Origin: CBDCYS01 sp965224215
GTDB lineage: Bacteria > Acidobacteriota > Terriglobia > Bryobacterales > UBA6623
Assembly: GCA_965224215.1 (NCBI GenBank)
Contig: CBDCYS010000037.1
Coordinates: 248,001-312,000, forward strand
Length of the DNA: 64,000 bases
Direction: 5' to 3'
This document shows positions 19,754 through 28,465 of this stretch, in pieces (within the stretch, counting starts at the first letter, position 1; each line of letters begins with the position of its first letter). Both the position numbers and the translations under genes were made by a program. The notes beneath the pieces are model-generated. The model did no database searches. It saw only the letters and a list, made by a program, of their open reading frames with translations, and was not told where the DNA came from.

Positions 19754-20366
19754 AGCGGGCTCCTCTCAGTAAAGTTGAAAGCGAGGAGCGGACAGCACGG
19801 CTGCCCGATCGTGCCAAATTCGTAGTCTCCTAAACGGGATCGGCGGCGCTCTTGTCGCCGCCGTCACCACACGCGAGCACACTGGACCGGAGGTCATGCT
19901 CTGTTACGGGCTGAAAAAACCGCACCATTGCCGCAGGGACCTCTGTTGCCGCTCTGCCGCTCCTCACGATCAGGACTAGCGCACGCCCTCTCACCCTGTT
20001 CCTTGCCTTCGGGCCCCGGCCACTCGGCCGGGTCAGTCGCTCTGTTCAGAATCCTCGCTCGAAGCGGATCGCCTTGAAATGCGGTGGGTTTCGACCTGGC
20101 GATTGAAACGAAATAGGGCAGCGGAGGTACCGTGAGCGTCCAACCTTGCCGACATGTGGGCAATCGATTCAGCAAGCACCTATACTTTGGGGGCGTGCAT
20201 CGGGTCGTCGGTCCGTTGGGTAAGATGCAAGCGAAGATGACTTGCGCGGGCTTCCACGGGCAGGGCGACTTTCAATTGCATCTACCCGAGATTCTCTTCG
20301 TTCCGAGCCGCGATTCAACCGATTTCAACTACATCGATCCCCCCAAAAAAATAAATAGGAAACCGT
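19754..20366. other. Intergenic stretch between IS110 remnant and GH32 gene
   Basis: About 610 bp with only short shadow frames. The left part may be the non-coding end of the IS110 element. Just before the GH32 start there is an A-rich leader with TAGGAAACCGT upstream of the ATG at 20367, which serves as a plausible ribosome binding site. No RNA gene or terminator recognised. Confidence 0.5.
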
Positions 20367-21915
20367 ATGAAGAAGTTCCTCAAGAAGTTGCTCTTCCTGG
20401 CGATCCCCGTTTTCGCCGCCATCTTGGCTGCGCAACAGGCGACTTACAACGAAGCCTACCGGCCGCAGTTCCACTTCACTCCTGAAATCAATTGGACAAA
20501 CGACCCCAACGGCTTGGTCTATCACGATGGCGAATGGCACCTTTTCTATCAGTACAATCCGTTTGGCGATCTGTGGGGGCACATGAGTTGGGGGCACGCT
20601 GTCAGTCCGGATTTGCTGCGCTGGAAACACCTTGAAGTGGCGCTTCCCGAAGAAGACGGCTTCATGATTTACTCCGGCAGCGCGGTCGTCGACGACGACA
20701 ACACCAGCGGATTTGGCCGCAATGGCAAGCCTCCGATGGTCGCCGTCTACACCAGCCGCACAGAGACAGACCAGCACCAGTCCATCGCCTACAGCATTGA
20801 CCGTGGCCGCACCTGGACCAAGTATTCCGGCAACCCTGTCATCGATCGACGAAGCCGCATTCCGGGACCCCAAAGTCTTTTGGCACAAGCAGACGAAGAA
20901 GTGGATCATGGCCGTCGTTCTGGCCAACCGACGCAAGGTGCGCTTCTACGGCTCGCTCGATCTGAAGAGCTGGGAGCACTTGAGCAACTTCGGTCCGGCC
21001 GGTGCGCACCCGGTTTCCAATTGGGAATGTCCTGACCTATTCGAGCTGCCCATCGAGGGCGAGGCTGGGGCGACCAAGTGGATTTTTCAAGTCGACTCAG
21101 GACAGGGCCACCCTTGGGTCGGGTCCGGTTGCCAGTATTTCGTAGGTGAGTTCGATGGCAAGACGTTCCGCAACGACAATCCATCCGAAACATCGCTGTG
21201 GCTTGACTGGGGGCGCGATTTCTACGCCGCTCAGAGTTATTCGAATGTTCCTGCAGAAGACGGCCGCCGCGTTGTCATCGGCTGGATCAACAACTGGATG
21301 TATGCCCGCAAGATACCGACCAGTCCGTGGCGTGGCGGCCAGTCGATCCCGCGCGAGCTGACTCTGCGGCGATTCCAAGAGGGCCTGCGCTTAACCCAAC
21401 GCCCGGTTCGCGAAACGGAGAGCCTACGGGGCCAGGATTTGCAGCTTGCGAACATCTCGATTGAGGCTGCCAATCGCGAGATCGAGCGACGGAAGTTCGA
21501 CGGTGACGCACTTGAGATTCAAGCGGAGATCGATCTGGGCTCGGCCGCTGAGGTGGGCTTCCGTGTCCGTCAAGGCGAAGGTGAAAGTAAAGCTGAAGAA
21601 ACCCTGGTCGGATACACGATCGATCCGGCGGAGGTTTACGTCGACCGAACCAAATCAGGTGAGGTCGACTTCGACGGAACGTTCGCGGGCCGCCATAGCG
21701 CGAGGCTTTCGGCGGCGGCAGGGCGAGTCAACTTCCGGATACTGGTTGACCGTTCCGTGGTCGAAGTTTTCGCTGGAGACGGCCGTGTGGTGATCACGGG
21801 TCGCATTTTCCCCAAGTCCTCCAGCAAGGGAATTTCACTTTATGCGAACGGAGGAAGTGCACGAATCATCCAGTTGAAGATGTGGAAGCTAGACTCGGTT
21901 TGGCAGAGCCCGTAG
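20367..21915 (+). pseudogene. GH32 fructosidase (levanase/invertase-like), frameshifted
   Basis: A secreted glycoside hydrolase family 32 enzyme in two frames. The first frame (20367 onward) carries a signal peptide (LLFLAIPVFAAILAAQQ) and the nucleophile motif INWTNDPNGLVYHDGEWH. Around 20846-20848 the sequence switches frame between NPVID and DEAAFRDPKVFWH; the second frame then gives the transition-state stabiliser motif FRDPKV, the acid/base motif ECPDLF, and the C-terminal beta-sandwich (ILVDRSVVEVFAGDGR). Both frames together give about 515 residues, the normal size for secreted levanases or exo-inulinases. All catalytic motifs survive, so a recent 1-2 base indel or an assembly error is likelier than old decay. 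It would release fructose from fructans or sucrose. Confidence 0.88.
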
Positions 21916-21933
21916 CCCAAATCCAGATCCCAG

Positions 21934-22115
21934 AACGCAAGTGACGGGTCAGCGTCGGTGCACCGCATCGAGGGTACGCTTCAAAATGCTTCACGAACAG
22001 TTTCATGAAAACCTTTTTGGAACACCTTCAACAGAATCCTGGTGCGGCGGTGGATTTGGCACACGTAGTCGTTTGCCGGAGGCCTCCTCCGCGCCGCCGA
22101 CCCGTCACTTGCGTT
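21934..22115. repeat. Inverted-repeat-bounded 182-bp segment
   Basis: AACGCAAGTGACGGGTC at 21934-21950 is matched exactly by its reverse complement at 22099-22115, and pairing continues imperfectly inward. The intervening DNA has no gene. It fills most of the gap between the GH32 and acyl-CoA dehydrogenase genes. It could be a small non-autonomous element or a long hairpin terminator-like structure. Confidence 0.65.
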
Positions 22116-22183
22116 TCGGGCTCTGACCGGGCCTTCTAAGCTAAAAGAAATAACCGATAGACAATCACCCAGGCAAAACACCC

Positions 22184-23386
22184 ATGAACTTCGAATTCTC
22201 CGACAAGGTCAAAAACCTCCAACAAAAGCTCACGGCATTCATGGATGAGCACATCTATCCAAATGAAAAAACCTATGACGAACAGGTTGCCGACAGAGAC
22301 CGCTGGACCGTTCCCCCTGTCATGGATGAGCTGAAAGCGAAAGGTCGGGCAGTCGGAATATGGAACTGGTTTGTGCCCGAAAGCGAGGACGGGGCCGGGC
22401 TCACCAACCTGGAGTACGCGCCGCTGTGCGAAATCATGGGGCGCTCGCCGATCGCTCCCGAAGCCTTCAACTGCTCGGCTCCAGACACGGGGAATATGGA
22501 AGTGCTCTCACGCTACGGCACCGAGGAACAGAAAGAGCGCTGGCTCAAGCCGCTGCTGGCAGGCGAAATCCGCTCGTGCTTTTCGATGACCGAGCCCAAT
22601 GTAGCTTCCTCGGACGCCACCAACATTCAATCCAGCATCGTGCGCGACGGTGATGAATATGTGATCAATGGTCACAAATGGTGGACATCCGGCGCCAATG
22701 ACTCTCGTTGTAAGATTTCGATCTTCATGGGCAAGACCGACCCCGGTGCCCATAAATACAAGCAGCAGTCGATGATTCTGGTTCCGATGGACACGCCGGG
22801 TGTGACGGTGAAACGCCATCTGACGGTTTACGGTTACGACCACGCTCCGCACGGCCATGCGGAGATGACGTTCGAGAATGTGCGGGTGCCAGTGTCCAAC
22901 ATGCTTTTGGGGGAAGGACGTGGGTTTGAAATCGCGCAGGGTAGGCTGGGACATGGCCGCATTCACCACTGTATGCGGTTAGTCGGCGTGGCGGAAAGGG
23001 CTCTCGAAGCGATGTGCCGCCGGTCCAAATCGAGAGTTGCATTCGGCAAGCCCATCGCTGAGCAAGGAGCGCTGCGGGCCGAAATCGCCAGCTCCCGGAT
23101 GGAGATCGAGCAGGCCCGCCTATTGGTACTCAAGGCGGCTCATTTAATGGATACCGTAGGCAACAAGGCGGCGCGGGCCGAAATCGCAATGATCAAAGTC
23201 ATTGTGCCGAACATGGCCTTGGGAGTGCTGGACCGCGCCGTGCAGGCTCACGGCGGCGGCGGAGTCTGCCAGGACTTCGGGCTTGCCGCTGCGTGGGCAA
23301 GCGCGCGAACCTTGCGACTCGCTGACGGCCCTGATGAGGTTCATCGCGAAACGGTCGCCAAGCTGGAGTTAAGAAAACACGGGTAG
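22184..23386 (+). CDS. Acyl-CoA dehydrogenase
   Basis: A 400-residue flavoprotein of the acyl-CoA dehydrogenase family. Family blocks: CFSMTEPNVASSDATNI (FAD/substrate loop), INGHKWWTSGAND, GRIHHCMRLVGVAERALEAM, and the C-terminal AVQAHGGGGVCQDFGLA. The pattern matches the ACAD10/11-like or long-chain subgroup. It catalyses alpha,beta-dehydrogenation of acyl-CoA in beta-oxidation, passing electrons to ETF. It stands alone here without other fatty-acid genes. Chain-length preference cannot be read from sequence. Confidence 0.93.
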   Translation: MNFEFSDKVKNLQQKLTAFMDEHIYPNEKTYDEQVADRDRWTVPPVMDELKAKGRAVGIWNWFVPESEDGAGLTNLEYAPLCEIMGRSPIAPEAFNCSAPDTGNMEVLSRYGTEEQKERWLKPLLAGEIRSCFSMTEPNVASSDATNIQSSIVRDGDEYVINGHKWWTSGANDSRCKISIFMGKTDPGAHKYKQQSMILVPMDTPGVTVKRHLTVYGYDHAPHGHAEMTFENVRVPVSNMLLGEGRGFEIAQGRLGHGRIHHCMRLVGVAERALEAMCRRSKSRVAFGKPIAEQGALRAEIASSRMEIEQARLLVLKAAHLMDTVGNKAARAEIAMIKVIVPNMALGVLDRAVQAHGGGGVCQDFGLAAAWASARTLRLADGPDEVHRETVAKLELRKHG

Positions 23387-23469
23387 GGGTCTTTCACTGG
23401 CTAGCTGCAACGCCTCGGGCCGCCCGCAATCTCATGTATTTGCCCCGTTAAAGGGAGGAGTCATGGGGG

Positions 23470-23661
23470 CTAGTCGGACGTATCCGTTTTCAGATCCGTC
23501 GCGTCATCTGTCTCTGTTGCATCGACAATTCCTCTTTTTAGGGTGATATCCCCTGGCTTATTCAAGCCGGGAATGCCGGCGCCACCGGTAACTGCATCAA
23601 GCTGCTCGGCTCTTATGTCGGATTGTTCGTTTTCGCTGCCGCCACTCGTTTTATCTGCCAT
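23470..23661 (-). CDS. Small peptide with double-glycine-type leader motif
   Basis: A 63-residue peptide from ATG at 23659-23661, chosen because AAGGAGA lies 10 bp upstream; an ATG three codons earlier sits too close to that site. The N-terminal half is acidic and ends in EQLDAVTGGAG, the classic pattern of leader peptides of class II bacteriocins and many RiPP precursors, which are cut after Gly-Gly by peptidase-C39 transporters. The remainder (about 35 residues, after GG: IPGLNKPGDITLKRG then an Asp/Thr-rich tail) has no Cys, so lanthionine rings are excluded. No maturation enzyme or C39 exporter is seen within the window. Function is inferred only from the motif. Confidence 0.6.
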   Translation of the reverse strand: MADKTSGGSENEQSDIRAEQLDAVTGGAGIPGLNKPGDITLKRGIVDATETDDATDLKTDTSD

Positions 23662-24582
23662 CGAATTCATTCTCCTTATTCCTGCCTGCCTTGTACTAGC
23701 TCGGCCGGTCCCGATCGCCGGGGTACAAGTTAGGATAGCCGCACCCTCGGTTCTTGTCTAGCGTAAAAATCCGTCCGCAAGGCGACCTTTGCGTTGCTGG
23801 GTTGTTGGCGAACTCCGGAGCGCAGGGCTCGTTAGAGACCTGCAGCCTGTTGTCGGGCCGCAGGCAGCCGGCGGGTGAACTTAGCGAAAAACCGCAGGTC
23901 TCTGACGAGCCCTGCGCTCCGGGTGTTCAAAACGCTTTTGCACGTAACTCGCGTCCTTGCGGACAGATCTCTTCTAGCCTTGATTGACGGTTGCCACAGG
24001 CCGGATTTGCGTGATTGCAGAAAGTGGCCTTCTTTCGGCGACTTTCCTGGATTTCCGGACTACTATATGCATTAAAGCTGGAGCCAAGGAGCAGCATCGC
24101 GAGTTTGGAAACGTTCATAAGTCCTTTTGTTACAGTGATCGACGTGCCTGCCTGGCGGGCTTTGGCAGATTTTGTCAGGTTTTTTGGATTTTTCGCCTTT
24201 CCGAGCCAGCCGGCACTCTCTTTGATTTGCGGACCGATCGGCTGCCAGTCAATTGATTCACCCCTTTCAGAATAGCGGCACAATTGCGTATGTCAATCGG
24301 CCAGGAGACAGGTTTGTTGAAAACACAGGAAATATCTTTTTCTATTTCCGTGACTGGCTGTCGGTCTTCACCTTACGCGGCGAGGAGAAAGCAGGCCCGG
24401 CGTGCGGATTGTCCGCATTTCTTAGCGCCTGACGGGTAGGCACGCGAAGACTGCCATTAGTTCGTTGCGCTTGCTCGTGGTGGTCGACAGACTGTGTCGA
24501 AGGGACGTCGGCCCGTGGGCCAACGCGGCCCGCCAGGAGGCGCGCGCCACATCGCGCGGCGCCCTTGAGTGAGAGAAGCGGG
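23662..24582. other. Gene-poor interval
   Basis: About 900 bp between the small peptide gene and doxX-like gene. Apart from the 29-bp inverted repeat at 23815-23922 I see no supported coding region; several open frames have atypical amino-acid content and no ribosome binding sites. The central part (24000-24360) is less GC-rich than its surroundings. Confidence 0.5.
23815..23922. repeat. Long imperfect inverted repeat (hairpin), 29-bp arms
   Basis: Arms 23815-23843 and 23894-23922 are reverse complements with a single mismatch; the core is GGCTCGTTAGAGACCTGC on the left and GCAGGTCTCTGACGAGCC on the right. The 50-bp loop contains smaller internal pairings (CCTG...CAGG). It lies in the gap after the small peptide gene (reading the other way). 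Possible roles: a dispersed palindromic element, a structured RNA or a bidirectional terminator without a T-run. Confidence 0.8.
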
Positions 24583-24984
24583 CTAGCCGGCCTTGGCCTT
24601 TGAACTTTCCGCCCGGCGTCGCAACCAACCGTCGATCGAAAAGTCCCCTCCACCGTTACCCGCCAGGAATAGAAAGACGAATGAGAACAGGGCCGGCAGC
24701 TCTCCGCCATTCTGGATAGGCCAGAAACCGCGGGGGGCGTGTGCGAGGAAATACGCGAATGCCATCAGACCGGACAGGACAAACGCCACTGGTCGTGTCC
24801 CCAGCCCGACGATCAAAGCAATCCCGCCGGTGAATTCCAGCACGCCGGCCAATCCTGACCGAGACATCAGCGCCACGCCGTCACTTCCCAGCAGTGCAAA
24901 AGTTTTTTGAAGGCCGTGCTGGAGAAGCAGGAAGCCGGAAACGATGCGCAATAGATTGAAGGATAGGTTTCGAAACTGGTTCAT
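24583..24984 (-). CDS. DoxX family membrane protein
   Basis: A 133-residue protein with four hydrophobic segments (LLRIVSGFLLLQHGLQK, AGVLEFTGGIALIVGLG, PVAFVLSGLMAFAYFLA, LPALFSFVFLFLAGN) and the family's HAPRGFWPIQNGGE loop and GGDFSIDGWL ending. DoxX proteins are small membrane proteins linked to quinone/redox functions; the exact role of such short versions is unknown. It starts 44 bp downstream of the PAP2 gene on the same strand and may share its transcript. Confidence 0.9.
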   Translation of the reverse strand: MNQFRNLSFNLLRIVSGFLLLQHGLQKTFALLGSDGVALMSRSGLAGVLEFTGGIALIVGLGTRPVAFVLSGLMAFAYFLAHAPRGFWPIQNGGELPALFSFVFLFLAGNGGGDFSIDGWLRRRAESSKAKAG

Positions 24985-25027
24985 AGATATGCCTCGCCAA
25001 GGAAACCCCGAAAATGGTCGCCGATGC

Positions 25028-25564
25028 CTAAGCCGCTAAGGAGTAGGCCATGTAGCCGATGCCCGCGCCAATGGCCGAACCGGCAACGACGTCGCTGAGA
25101 AAATGCATGCCCAGCATCACGCGCGACGTCGCAACGCTCGCGGCGCAGAAGAACAGCCCATACATATACGCGGGATAAAATAGCGACAACGGCACCGTTA
25201 CCGCGAACGCCGTCAACGAGTGGCCAGAAGGAAAAGAGAAGTGGTCCGGCGGTAGTTTCTGAAACCAGCCGAAAGCTTGAATAGCGCATGGCCGTTTTCT
25301 CACGGCGACTCGCTTCAGCACGCTGAATAGTCCGATCCCAGTGGCGGCTGCCAGAGCAAGAACCGCCAAAACGCGATAGCGCTGCTCTCCCCCATACCAA
25401 AGGATCGGAATCCCTAGAGCCGCCCAGAGCCAGCCGTCCCCAGCGCGGGACGAACCGACCATCCAGACTCTCACCGGACGTGGAGGAGACCACTCACGAA
25501 GCACATCCGCGAGCCTGCGGTCACGGCTGGCGACGAAGTTCACAAGATTGCGTATCCGGGACAT
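25028..25564 (-). CDS. PAP2-family membrane phosphatase
   Basis: About 178 residues from ATG at 25562-25564; an earlier start at 25672 would add 36 residues of non-membrane sequence. The three phosphatidic acid phosphatase type 2 motifs are present in order: KRVAVRKRP, FPSGHSLTAF and SRVMLGMHFLSDV with the catalytic His-Asp pair. Surrounding hydrophobic helices predict an inner-membrane enzyme with a periplasmic active site that dephosphorylates lipid phosphates such as undecaprenyl pyrophosphate or phosphatidic acid. Substrate not determinable. Confidence 0.9.
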   Translation of the reverse strand: MSRIRNLVNFVASRDRRLADVLREWSPPRPVRVWMVGSSRAGDGWLWAALGIPILWYGGEQRYRVLAVLALAAATGIGLFSVLKRVAVRKRPCAIQAFGWFQKLPPDHFSFPSGHSLTAFAVTVPLSLFYPAYMYGLFFCAASVATSRVMLGMHFLSDVVAGSAIGAGIGYMAYSLAA

Positions 25565-27935
25565 GAGTACTTCTATCTTCCAGCTAAGCACGTCCGAGGG
25601 CTGTTGCGCCACCTTTTTCGAAATAGCCGCGCGCACCCCCAGGTGCATTTTGGCCTTCGACTGCTCAAACAACCCGCAAAATTACCTCCGAATCGGAATC
25701 AAACTGTTCTGACTGGCCACTCCGCCAGCGATCACGGAAAGCTTTCGATTCCCGGTTTGCGCGTTAGCAGATATTCGAAGGTTGATCTGGAAAACGGTCA
25801 GTAGTCCTGGCGCGTAGAACGACCCTATGACATCGACGCCGGCATCGTCAATACCCACGACCGGCTGCAGAACACTGGTGGCCGGAGGCGCCGGGCCGAC
25901 AACATTCGTCCCAACGGCTGGACTGGTCAACCCCATGCCTGTTATGAATAGCAGGACAATCTCGTTCGGCCGGGCTGGATTCGTCGGCGTCACCGGCTGG
26001 AAGTTGGCGTGCAACACAGCCGCCACCCTCACGCCGCTCGAGACGAATTCGAACACACCGGGCTGTACCGCGAAAATCGGTATTCCTGTCACAGTCGTCC
26101 GCGATCCGTTGTTTTCAATAGTCACCGAAACGACTCCCCGCGCGGGTATCCCAAATGGCACCTGAATGCTGATCTGCTCCTGGCCATTCACGTTGGCTAT
26201 CGATAGAATCGGCGAGCTGATGCCGTTCACAATCACGCGCACTCCGCGCAGAATGGTCGGGAACGGAACTTGCCCAGCTTGCACCACGCCGGTGATCCCT
26301 TCCATCAGACCCACGCCAAAGATAGTGCCGAGGCTTCCAGGCACCCAGCCTTGGCGGAAACTCGCGCCGTTGACGAATCCGACTGCGGTCACACTTGGTG
26401 AGCGTCCAGTCGTGTTTATGGTGAAAGTGACTGTGGCCCCCGCACCACTGGCTAGCACGCGAATCGTCCCCAGTTGAGTGCCGGCGGTCAAAAACGTTTG
26501 GGCCCGGCCGAGAGCGTTTGGCTCGACCGCTCCCGTGGCGGATACCGTGCCAGCCCCTGGCGGCGTCACAGCGAATACAATAGGAACGCCTGGAACCGCC
26601 CGGTTCTCGGCGTCCCGCGCTTCAACGACCAGCGGCTGCAGCGCAGCTTGACCCAGCGCGACGGTTTGATTGTCCCCCGAAATGAGCACCACTTGGGTGG
26701 CGACTACGTTCACCGTCACATTGAAGATAGCTGAGAGCGCCCCGGAGGTGGCTGTGACGGTGAAGGGCCCCGGGCGATTTCCGAGTCTCACGATCACCGA
26801 GGAGCGACCTTGGGCATCGGTTGTGCCAAAAACACTGGTCAGCGTTGCGGCCTCGGGGGGGTTGACCGACCAGGAGACAGTCTGACTCCTGGCACCGTTG
26901 CCACAAACGTCGGTAACCCTGACGACAAGTGCCGCCGCGCTAAGTCGCTCGCCGGGCACTCCAGACTGATTGTCCCCGTTCGTCTTGGTCATCACCGAAG
27001 GCAATCCCGTGTCGGCATCGTAAGTGACGGTCGCCTTCGACACGTCGGGGTCCACTCCAATCCGGATATTGCCTAACCCTCTCGTGCATCCCAGCGTCAC
27101 GATCGTTTCCGTCTGCCCACTCAGATTGGTCACCCCCACCGGGGGATCAAACACTACGTCATCTCTCGTCGATGAAAAGAATACGGCCACTCCAGTGACC
27201 GGGTTGGATTCATCATCAACAGCTCTTACTCTGATCGGGTCAGCTATGGTCTCTCCGACCATTCCTTCTATACGATCGTCGCTCAGAACGAAGATGTTCT
27301 CCACTGCGGCCGGGTTCGTTGGAACAACGGTGATGGAAAACGTGACGGAGCGATTTGCTGCGTCCCTCACGGTGACAAGAACCGCCACCGCCGTAGCAAC
27401 TGGGCCCGCACTACACGAAATGGATGCTAGTCCGCTGGTGTTCGTGAACACTGCTGCTGGGCAGAACAGAGTGAAGTTGTTGGAGCTGGTGACGGTGAGC
27501 TGCAGGCTGGATTGAGGTGTTCCATCTAAGACCGCGGCGACGACAAGCGGGGCAGGTAAGGAAGCGTTTTGCGGTGCAATTTGGCCATCGCCCGACACTT
27601 TGGTTAGGCCCTCGTCGGTGGGCACAAATGGCAGAACAGTCGCGTTGAACGGGTCGTCCAAATCATCGCCCTGATTGTCACTGACGAAGATCTGTACAGT
27701 CGTGTTCGACCCTACGCTCAGCGCTGAGCATGATATGGTGGCGAGGCCGTTGACGTCGGTGAATGTGCTGCTCGTGCAGGACAAAACACCGGAGGGTAAA
27801 GTTGTCGTAGTAACTTGGACTCCTGACTGCGCCACCCCTCCGAGCCGCTTCGAGACGACAAGCGGCATCGGGAACGAGCTATTTTGCAACACGGTCTGCC
27901 CGTCACCCGATACTTTGGTCAGACCGCTGGTAACA

Positions 27936-28465
27936 CCTGAATTATGCACAGATTCACTTTGCGAGTGTGGCTGCGTTCGTAGCGGGTTGGCGGTCGTCGT
28001 GAGGTGGTAGCTCGGCAACTGGCCTTTTGGCTTCTCCGTGTCCGGTTTCCCTTCCCGCCCAGAATCCGCGTCGTCAAAACCTCGCTCGGAAGTGACGTGT
28101 TTCCAGTGCGTTACGGCTAGTGCCTAAAATTTTATGCATAGCGCATAGCCAGGCTCTCAGATCAGCGCCCTCCCGACCACCGGCAGCAAGCCGCCGTAGG
28201 GAGTCGGCTTCCTGCCGCGGAAGTGGTAAGGCGTCGAAGCCCCGATTTTATTGGGCCGCGAGGCCGTCACGGCTGGGCCTTGTTGGACGGGCCTTTGGGA
28301 GCTATGCTGTTTTCGTCTGGTAACCATATGGGTGACCTCCTTGGGGTTGGCTGGCGAAGCTGGGATCTTTGCCAGCCTACCTTTTTACCCCATGTTTTCG
28401 GGGGTCCCAAATGGTCTCTTGCGGCTCAGCCCTCCTCAGGTCCACGCCGCAGTGCATAATTCAGG
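27936..28465 (-). mobile_element. 530-bp non-autonomous IS1380-type element, copy A
   Basis: Bounded by perfect 14-bp terminal inverted repeats CCTGAATTATGCAC and GTGCATAATTCAGG, flanked by an exact 5-bp target duplication TAACA (27931-27935 and 28466-28470). It has the same length as copy C at 52080-52609 and is nearly identical to it. The right two-thirds resembles the right end of the intact IS at 40267-42067, including the transposase ribosome binding site and first codons; most of the transposase is deleted. The left 150 bp differs from the intact IS, so the parent was a related but distinct IS. Needs transposase in trans. Confidence 0.93.
28157..28327 (-). CDS. Mini-ORF left by internal deletion of the transposase gene (copy A)
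   Basis: A 56-codon frame. It begins with the transposase N-terminus (MVTRRKQHSSQRPVQQG) behind a perfect AAGGAGGT ribosome binding site, runs to TPYGGLLPVV, and there jumps directly to the transposase's last residues (GRALI then stop; the intact copy has LAPVVEGALS). Thus start and stop of the parent are joined in frame. It may be translated, but with only the N-terminal basic tail it lacks catalytic residues. Could be inert or could act as an inhibitor or DNA-binding fragment. Confidence 0.45.
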   Translation of the reverse strand: MVTRRKQHSSQRPVQQGPAVTASRPNKIGASTPYHFRGRKPTPYGGLLPVVGRALI

